24,345 nucleotides of DNA from Tieghemiomyces parasiticus (Eukaryota; Kickxellomycota; Dimargaritomycetes; Dimargaritales; Dimargaritaceae), in NCBI GenBank assembly GCA_027575765.1, contig JANBPT010000741.1, positions 1-24,345 of the forward strand. Direction: 5' to 3'. This document shows, in pieces, positions 18,554 through 24,345 of this stretch. Position 1 is the stretch's first letter, and each line of letters opens with the position of its first letter. The notes below the pieces were generated by a model, which saw only the letters and a program-made list of their open reading frames with translations, was not told the origin of the DNA and searched no databases. The translations under genes and the position numbers were made by a program.

Positions 18554-20787
18554 ATGACCGTCGTAGCTAGCCGCCCTCGATACCGACCAAAGTCGCGTGG
18601 TATGGTTTTCCGCTCGGCCCTCGCTCCGGCGGACATCCCGGAGCAGGACATAGTCACGTTCCTCTCGGATAGGATTTCGCAATCTCCCTACTGGAACGAT
18701 CCCCAGCGCCCCGCTCTGATCGATGCCCAAACGGGCGAGGTAGTGACAATTGGTGACCTTGTGTCCAACACTCAAGCTATCGCCTCCGGCTGGCAAAACA
18801 CCGTACGGCTTCCCCACCACAGTGTGGTGGCCGTCATTTCTCCTAACGATGTAGGTCAGCATAGCCTAGGTGCCACTGTTGCTCATATCCTGTATATATT
18901 GCCACAGTTGGGGAATACTATCGTCTACCATTATGCCGTGTTCTGCGACGCACTGCCCGTTACCTGTTGCATACTGACTTGCATTCTACCACACCTACCC
19001 CATGCCCAGATCCACTACTCAGTGGCACTATTCAGCATCCTGATGGTTGGAAGTATGGTCACTCCGGCCAATTCTACCTACACCGTCGACGAGTTGGCCC
19101 ACCAACTTCGCGACTCTGGGGCGACCTACATCATCGTTGACCGAGAGTTGATCCAGCTGGCACGTGCGGCTGCCCAAATCGTGGGGATTGCACCCAATCG
19201 CATTTACATCTTGCAGCCGAAGCACGAAGTGAGCGGTCTGGTTAGTATCTACGATCTACGCAGCGACAGACCTTTCACTCGTATTCAGCTATCTCCCAAA
19301 GAAGCCCGTCAAACCACTGCCTTCTTATGCTACTCCTCTGGAACAACAGGTAAGTTGGCCATGGGTCTCTGATATAGTTCAAGGTCTCCCTATACCCACA
19401 AAGCTGTCCGAATTAGGTAGAGTGCATCACAGGGTAGGTCTAATCCTACCGTTAAAACCTTTCTATATTTCTAATCCCGCCCTCTCATACTCTAATCACT
19501 CACAAAGGCCTTCCGAAAGGAGTAGAGACCTCACATTATAACATCGTGGCGAACGTCGTTCAGGTCCGGTCATTCCATCAACAGACTCGGCTTGCCAGAG
19601 CAGGAAAAGTGTGGCTGTGCGTAGTCCCACTCTATCATTTTTATGGCCTCAAATTCTTTCTCCACGATCCCCTGGTCGAGGTAAGTAGCCCAATAGCGTA
19701 TTGGTACGAGTTCCAGGGAATTCATTATGTAGCAATTTATATCCTAGCATAGATCATCAATTGGTATTGGTGTCGCTCTGATGATCTGGCTCACCTTAGA
19801 ATGTCAAGATACGTGCGTGTCTCTTCAATTGTTGACGTAGGACGATGTAAAGATACCTAAAACCACCCTCAATGCACCTAACTATACCGCTCCTAACCGC
19901 AGGGTCGCACCGTCGTGGTGATGCGCAAATTTAATATGACGTCTTTCCTTACAGCGATTCAAACCTACCGTATCGATCAAGTCTGTCTGGTACCTCCTAT
20001 TCTTCTTAATATGATCACCAATCCCGTCGTCCAAAATTTCGACCTGTCGTCCCTCAAAGAAATCACCTCCGGGGCGGCAATCTTGCCTCTACCTATCCAT
20101 CAGACCGCTCAGAGTCATTTCGCACTAAAGGTGTATCAAGCTTACGGTATGAGCGAACTATCACCCATTTCGCACTCGTCGCCCGAGCCCAACCTTTACC
20201 CGGACAGCGTCGGAATCCTTCTTCCCAACGTGGAGGCCAAGATTCTAGATGACGAAGGTCGCTCGCTCGGGTATAACCAAACGGGGGAACTGTGCATCCG
20301 CGGACCCAATGTCATGAAGGGGTATCTCAACAACCCCCAGGCCACGGCCGAGACCATTGACAGCGAGGGGTTTCTACACACAGGCGACGTGGGCCATGTC
20401 AACAGGGCCGGCTATTTCTTCATTACGGACCGCAAGAAGGAACTCATCAAGTACAAGGGGTTCCAGGTTGCGCCGGCCGAGTTGGAAGCTCTGTTACTCA
20501 CCCACCCCAAGGTCCTGGATGCCGTCGTGGTCGGTGTCGAGGACCAGACACAGGCGACCGAAGTGCCTAAGGCATTCGTCGTCCCGCGCGTCCTGGGCCT
20601 CACCAGGGAGACCTCGGCCGCACTGAGTGGCGAGTTGACCAAGTTTGTGCAGGACCGGGTGGCCAACCACAAAAAACTGCGCGGTGGCGTGGAATTTCTC
20701 TTGGAGATCCCTAAGTCGGCCTCCGGCAAGGTTTTACGCCGTGTTGTCCGCAATCAGGCCCGGGCCACGGTCTCGCTTAGGATTTGA
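18554..20787 (+). CDS. AMP-forming acyl/aryl-CoA ligase (4-coumarate-CoA ligase/luciferase family)
   Basis: Exons 18554-18850, 19010-19349, 19508-19680 and 19903-20787 join to 564 residues; starting at the second Met (18602) gives 548. Donors are GTAGGT, GTAAGT and GTAAGT; acceptors are CCCAG, CAAAG and CGCAG, with TACTGAC, CTAAT and CTAAC branch-like sites. The enzyme activates a carboxylic acid with ATP to an acyl-adenylate, then makes the CoA thioester. Family motifs run in order: TPANSTYTVDELAHQLRDSG, the phosphate loop SSGTTGLPKG (208-217, built across intron 2), VPLYHFYGL, YGMSELSP (351-358), GELCIRGPNVMKGY, the TGD Asp432, the hinge DRKKELIKYKGFQVAPAELE, and the catalytic Lys546 in PKSASGK. 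All key residues are present, so it should be active. The substrate cannot be read from sequence; coumarate, fatty acid or another acid are all possible. The C-terminus is VSLRI, not a standard SKL-type peroxisomal signal, unlike many relatives. Intron 1 is 159 bases with no in-frame stop. Confidence 0.95.
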
Positions 20788-21276
20788 AATCCTGCCATGC
20801 CGAGTGGTCATTATAATTTATTTATTTTGCAAGTGCCCATTACCCTTAACTATATCTGCTAGTCAATCTTGGCTTGGCGGGTGGTGAGTGCGGGCCAGCC
20901 TTGTCCGTTTATCCTTAAAATGTCAGCACAGAAAAAGGCGTCTCCCCCAAGTTCTCTGACACCCATTCGTTTGTTAAATGGCTTAATTCTTCTGATCATG
21001 CCAATGTGTAACGCCCATACACCAGGTCACTAACCACACAGCGCGTGCGTTGGACTGAAAAACTTCCAAACCATGATCCACTAGAGGTTGCAGCAATTAC
21101 TGAAGACACACACTAACTTCGCCAACTCATGACATAGTGTGCCGGGGTGTGTAGCCCGAGGGGAGGAGAACCTAGTAAAGACCGAGGGAGGGTCTCAAGG
21201 CGAGCAGGCCGAGTTTGTATAAAGGCAAGTATTTATTACATAGTTAACGAATCTACAATTATGGGCGATTCGCCAT

Positions 21277-21594
21277 CTATAAATATGGGTGCGTTGGAAG
21301 ATAAGGCAAAACCGTTTGGTGTAAATTTAGGCGCTCGGTTCCGGCCCTTCTCCATGAAGAGGAGGATTCGAAATCGAGTTGAGTTTGCCTTCCGCATTTG
21401 AAGGCCGCCACCTTCCTATTTTGCAAAGGGTGTGGACATTCTGTTGACGGGAGTTTGACGTTTCCATCAGGAAGATAAATTTTGAAGGGAGGCGGTGTCC
21501 TTGGAACCGGAGGTTTCCCGGTGGGCGCCTTGGTTACAGAATCCAGGACGACAGGCCGTGGCGGGACCGGGCGCCGGCATGAATAGAAGGGCAG
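21277..21594 (-). pseudogene. Proline-rich open segment, possible exon or gene remnant
   Basis: It begins right after an acceptor-like site (pyrimidine-rich, ending CTACCTAG) and stays open for 105 codons without an ATG at its start. The sequence contains PxxP-type stretches (RRPVPPRPVVLD, GKPPVPRTPPPF) of the kind bound by SH3 domains, then KIYLPDGNVKLPS. Around 21355 a different minus frame opens with MEKGRNRAPKFTPNG and continues to a stop near 21240, which would fit a frameshifted old exon. No partner exon or donor site was found, and no family is recognised. It may equally be chance. Confidence 0.2.
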
Positions 21595-22651
21595 CTAGGT
21601 AGCCGCCAAAGCAAGGGTAAAGAAGGAGATGGTCTGAGAAGGATAACAGGCGGCGCCAGTGAGGAAGGCACGTTCAAAGATCAGGAAGATTGAACGCCTA
21701 CCAAAAGAATATATGAAGTAGGTAAGGGAGGGGGAATAATAGATGTGGATAAAAGCGTGAAGCCCGGATAATGAAAACTGCCAAATAGGTAGGCCATCGT
21801 TGATCGGGATCAAGTTATGGCATGGTGTGCAGAGGCGGAAGTACAGCATCAATCAATGCTTCAATGAGATAATCATTGTGAAGGCATTTCAATCGACCAC
21901 ACTCTGCTCAAGGCCTAGCACCCCACAAAGAAAATAATGAAGGCCAGTCGATATTTAAGCCCTCAACCACTTAAACAAACATACCTCGAAAACTAAGGCC
22001 CACACACCCAAACGACGCACACTGCGTCTGTCAGTAACGAAAGGGTTATCGAATGGTGCATGTCGCGGCTCAAAGTAGGCGTAACAACGTTTGACTCTTC
22101 CCTTGTCAGCCCCGGTTAGCCAGGCACAGAATGGGGTCCCTAATTAGGTATGGACAATCCAGGGACCACAGGGCCAGGGATGGAGATGCCGAATTTACTG
22201 CCACACCTGGTTATGCTCCGGCGGGTTGCGCCAACATTCCCAATTAGCTAGAACTGATCAACATGAGCCACCGTGCTCTCACAGATGGTCCCTTGGGTGG
22301 GCCATACGTTGGGCAATTGTATAGGGGCTTGGCGAGGGTAGGGGGCGAGCCCCGCGGTATAAAGGACCTCCGCTTCACCACGCGCCGCTAGACGGATGCC
22401 TGCTGCAGGCCTCCTACCACACTGCACACACGTCTTGTACAAGGGACCTGACGTAGGGGACTGGCGCAAAGGCACTGTCCACTGCCCAGTGTAGCTACAA
22501 TGGCAGTTGCTGCGTTGGTCCCGTCATCCTATCGTTACAGCGGTGCGTGTGCCGCCAGGGCATGGGATACTGCCATCACAGCACACCGAGGGGGATCATT
22601 GGTATAGGAGAGCGAGCAGCAACACGCCCATACTACCCAACTGTAGGTGCC

Positions 22652-22704
22652 AATGGGTACTTTTGAAGGGAGGGGGTGGGAATTGACGGCTAATGGGTAC
22701 TTTT
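22652..22704 (+). repeat. Short direct repeat AATGGGTACTTTT, two copies
   Basis: Identical 13-base copies at 22652-22664 and 22692-22704, 40 bases apart. They lie about 80-130 bases beyond the stop codon of the minus-strand secreted-protein gene and may be in its 3' UTR. No function is evident. Confidence 0.7.
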
Positions 22705-22782
22705 ATTGAGCGTTAATCCGAGTAACCTCTCTAGGTCGCAGAGTGATCAGATGCCGTCAGCCAAGGTGACCCTATATCCATT

Positions 22783-23016
22783 TTAGATCTCAATCTTGTT
22801 ACTCGAGGTATCGGGAAGACTGCCGCCCTGACGGCGAGTCTTAATACCCACCAACCCCTTGCCGGCCTCGACAGCCCGACGGCCAGTCGAGGCACCCTTG
22901 TTTTCGCGCCAGTTATTGGCCATACGGCCGAGGCCGGGTTCAGGGGTGGCAGAGACGGTAGCGACAGCCAGGACGGCAAGGGCGAAGGCGGTGGGGAGAG
23001 CGAAACGGAAATGCAT
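22783..23016 (-). CDS. Small secreted protein, possible processed peptide precursor
   Basis: A 77-codon single-exon frame. Residues 1-23 look like a signal peptide: a short MHFRF start, a hydrophobic Ala/Leu/Val core and TVSA before a likely cut ahead of TPEPG. The mature part of about 54 residues is hydrophilic, has no Cys, and carries two Arg-Arg pairs (46-47 and 61-62), which are Kex2-type cleavage sites. Cutting there would release AVEAGKGLVGIKTRR and QGGSLPDTSSNKIEI. The start is supported by CCACCACCATG, a C/T/A-rich leader of highly expressed fungal type, and a TATAAATA box about 150 bases upstream. The promoter and signal peptide make the gene credible. The family is unknown to me. 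It could be a peptide signal, a cell-wall or secreted small protein, or an effector-type protein; none can be preferred from sequence alone. Confidence 0.7.
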   Translation of the reverse strand: MHFRFALPTAFALAVLAVATVSATPEPGLGRMANNWRENKGASTGRRAVEAGKGLVGIKTRRQGGSLPDTSSNKIEI

Positions 23017-23161
23017 GGTGGTGAAGTGGTGGAGTGGTGAGTGGATGGAGAGGAGGCGTTGTCGCAAAGACAGGGAAGGGTGTACTGCGGTACGTAGATG
23101 TGTGAGTGAGTGGAGATGAGAGTGGTTGTGTTGGGCCAGGTAAGGGGGTCGATAGCAGCCG

Positions 23162-23169
23162 TATTTATA
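23162..23169 (-). promoter_or_regulatory. TATA box of the small secreted-protein gene
   Basis: The minus strand reads CCAGTATAAATACGG, the best consensus TATA box in the window. It lies 146 bases before the ATG at 23016. With a usual spacing of about 30 or more bases it predicts a start near 23130 and a leader of roughly 115 bases made of CACTCAC/CCACC-type repeats. Confidence 0.7.
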
Positions 23170-23368
23170 CTGGGGTGCAGAGCGGCGGGGCGGCTCTTTT
23201 GGCGGGAGCACGGCCGGACTGGAACGCTGGCCCTACTCATCAATTACGCCCCGCAGGCACTCCCTTGCTCGATTGGTCTTCCGACTAGCCCTTTGAAATG
23301 ACAGGCGGATTGGTATGTACAGCGCCGCTCATTATCCGATGGCCCTTGGGTCCTTTGTAACTTCACTC

Positions 23369-23569
23369 ATGTCTCAGTCCCTCCATCCACTGACCCTGGT
23401 CGTTTCGCTGATTAGCTGCCTCCCCCCGACCTTAGCACACCCAGCGAAGCCAGACGTAATGCGGGCGCGCAGGTCTGTGTGGGCCGTGTCGAGCAGTCGT
23501 GGTGGTCGTGTCCGGCCAGCGACGCCAGCCGAGCGGCGCCGTCCGTTCGATTGCCGACCGAAACGATGA
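23369..23569 (+). CDS. Doubtful 66-codon frame with signal-peptide-like N-terminus
   Basis: It reads MSQSLHPLTLVVSLISCLPP, then TLAHP and an Arg-rich, low-complexity remainder ending RRPFDCRPKR. It lies divergently from the secreted-protein gene, about 350 bases away. An in-frame ATG at 23315 would add 18 residues. No TATA box or family match is visible, and the Arg-rich tail looks like translation of GC-rich non-coding DNA. Confidence 0.15.
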   Translation: MSQSLHPLTLVVSLISCLPPTLAHPAKPDVMRARRSVWAVSSSRGGRVRPATPAERRRPFDCRPKR

Positions 23570-23996
23570 GTCCGAGATTGCTTGCTAGATTAAATATTAG
23601 ATGGCACCAAGAGCAGGAGTGTATGAAGGGATTGTCTATGGACCACTTGGTGCCGATCGAAAGGATAATATGCAGGGACTGCCGGCGGCTTAGAGCCATG
23701 ACAGACCAAAAAGGGACTCCACTGTCGATGGTGGAGCGGCTACTGCATGATTGGTCGAACTTAGCTTTCCGCCTCACTTACAGTGGCCCCCCCATGGCCC
23801 TACTACGGTAATGCACCACTGCCCCAAGCTACAATCCCCCAGGCCTACGTTTCCGGCACCAGAGCCAGACTTCTGGCAGCCTCTTCCTACGGTCCTGGCC
23901 TAGTCCCCCGATGACTGCTGGGGGTTTATAGATATCTAATGCCGGCTGTATAAGAATTAGTTCCTTGCGCTGGCGGTGGTGGTGCCCGCCTGCAAC

Positions 23997-24329
23997 TTAA
24001 AGTCCACTGAGCGTCGGCCACGTGACAGGAGGTCCTGCTGTGACGGCTGGCCAGAAAGCTCTCGCCAGGTCATATAAGGTGCCGGTCACTAAGTCAAGTC
24101 GCCATCGTTTAGCTGTGGGACCCCGCGGATTGCATGGTGCACCAATACAGTGGCTTCTCACCTCCTTACGCGAGTTGGCGGGTTTATGGCGCATGCTGAC
24201 ATCAGTATCCCTGATAAACTGGTGGGGCTCTACGCCGCACAATGGGTTGATTCCGGCGGGTGTAACCAGCAGACAGCTCCGCAAGTCTAGTTTGTCGCAG
24301 GCAAAGCCAGCGATATTTAAGGTTTCCAT
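23997..24329 (-). CDS. Doubtful 110-codon frame at the window edge
   Basis: It starts METLNIAGFACDKLDLRSCL in a CCATGG context. It contains several Cys residues, but no spaced motif, signal peptide or domain that I recognise. The composition is plausible for a protein, yet frames of this length occur by chance in this GC-rich DNA. The window ends 16 bases upstream, so the promoter cannot be examined. Confidence 0.15.
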   Translation of the reverse strand: METLNIAGFACDKLDLRSCLLVTPAGINPLCGVEPHQFIRDTDVSMRHKPANSRKEVRSHCIGAPCNPRGPTAKRWRLDLVTGTLYDLARAFWPAVTAGPPVTWPTLSGL

Positions 24330-24345
24330 GGCAACGGCAGCGGTG

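Larger units (their letters stand above)
20788..22782. other. Gap downstream of the ligase
   Basis: The sequence TATAATTTATTTATTTTG (about 20812-20829) just after the ligase stop is its probable polyadenylation region. The remainder is non-coding by inspection, apart from a proline-rich minus-strand frame (21277-21594). A 13-base direct repeat lies near the right end. Other frames here are short and lack recognisable motifs. Confidence 0.55.
23017..24345. other. Right-hand flank: secreted-gene promoter, then no recognisable gene
   Basis: The first 150 bases are the leader and core promoter of the minus-strand secreted-protein gene. Beyond that, ATG frames exist at 23566-23811 (plus, 81 codons, with a CRDC pair) and 23997-24329 (minus, 110 codons, ATG in a good CCATGG context 16 bases from the window edge). 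Neither shows a family motif. The second could be a first exon or whole small gene whose promoter lies outside the window. Confidence 0.5.

Noticed and set aside
1..24345. Mobile element, CRISPR array, defence system or biosynthetic cluster
   Set aside because: No transposase, integrase, reverse transcriptase, terminal repeats, regular spaced repeats or co-oriented enzyme set is visible; the genes are ordinary eukaryotic household types apart from the unassigned small secreted protein.

Overview
The window looks like nuclear DNA from an early-diverging (zygomycete-grade) fungus. Genes are interrupted by short GT-AG introns of 148-278 bases and have pyrimidine-rich leaders. The calmodulin is close to the animal/zygomycete type rather than the divergent yeast type, and the large flippase is of the fungal Dnf1/Dnf2 kind. 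I could not run a database search, so the lineage (possibly Zoopagomycota/Kickxellomycotina) is inference.

Layout, left to right. Four genes lie on the minus strand: a four-exon G-patch plus C2H2 zinc-finger protein (280-1802), a 1526-residue single-exon P4-type ATPase lipid flippase (2479-7059), a two-exon calmodulin-like protein with four EF-hands and a lengthened central linker (11419-12176), and a canonical calmodulin with a 12-base last coding exon (14635-15232). A four-exon acyl/aryl-CoA ligase of the 4-coumarate-CoA ligase/luciferase family follows on the plus strand (18554-20787). A 77-residue secreted-type protein with dibasic sites lies on the minus strand (22783-23016). Five long gaps (7060-11418, 12177-14634, 15233-18553, 20788-22782, 23017-24345) hold promoters, leaders, small repeats and a few weak reading frames, but no gene I can name.

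The genes do not form a pathway or operon. The G-patch protein suggests RNA processing, the flippase membrane asymmetry, the two EF-hand proteins calcium signalling, and the ligase CoA-thioester formation. The two EF-hand genes sit in tandem, but their introns are at opposite ends of the coding sequence.

I see no mobile element, CRISPR array, tRNA, rRNA or toxin-type system. The observations most worth checking are the calmodulin-like protein with an exact ten-residue linker insertion, the calmodulin micro-exon ending in Met, the frame-preserving first intron of the ligase, the small secreted possible peptide precursor, and the 1.4-kb purine/pyrimidine-asymmetric stretch upstream of the flippase.
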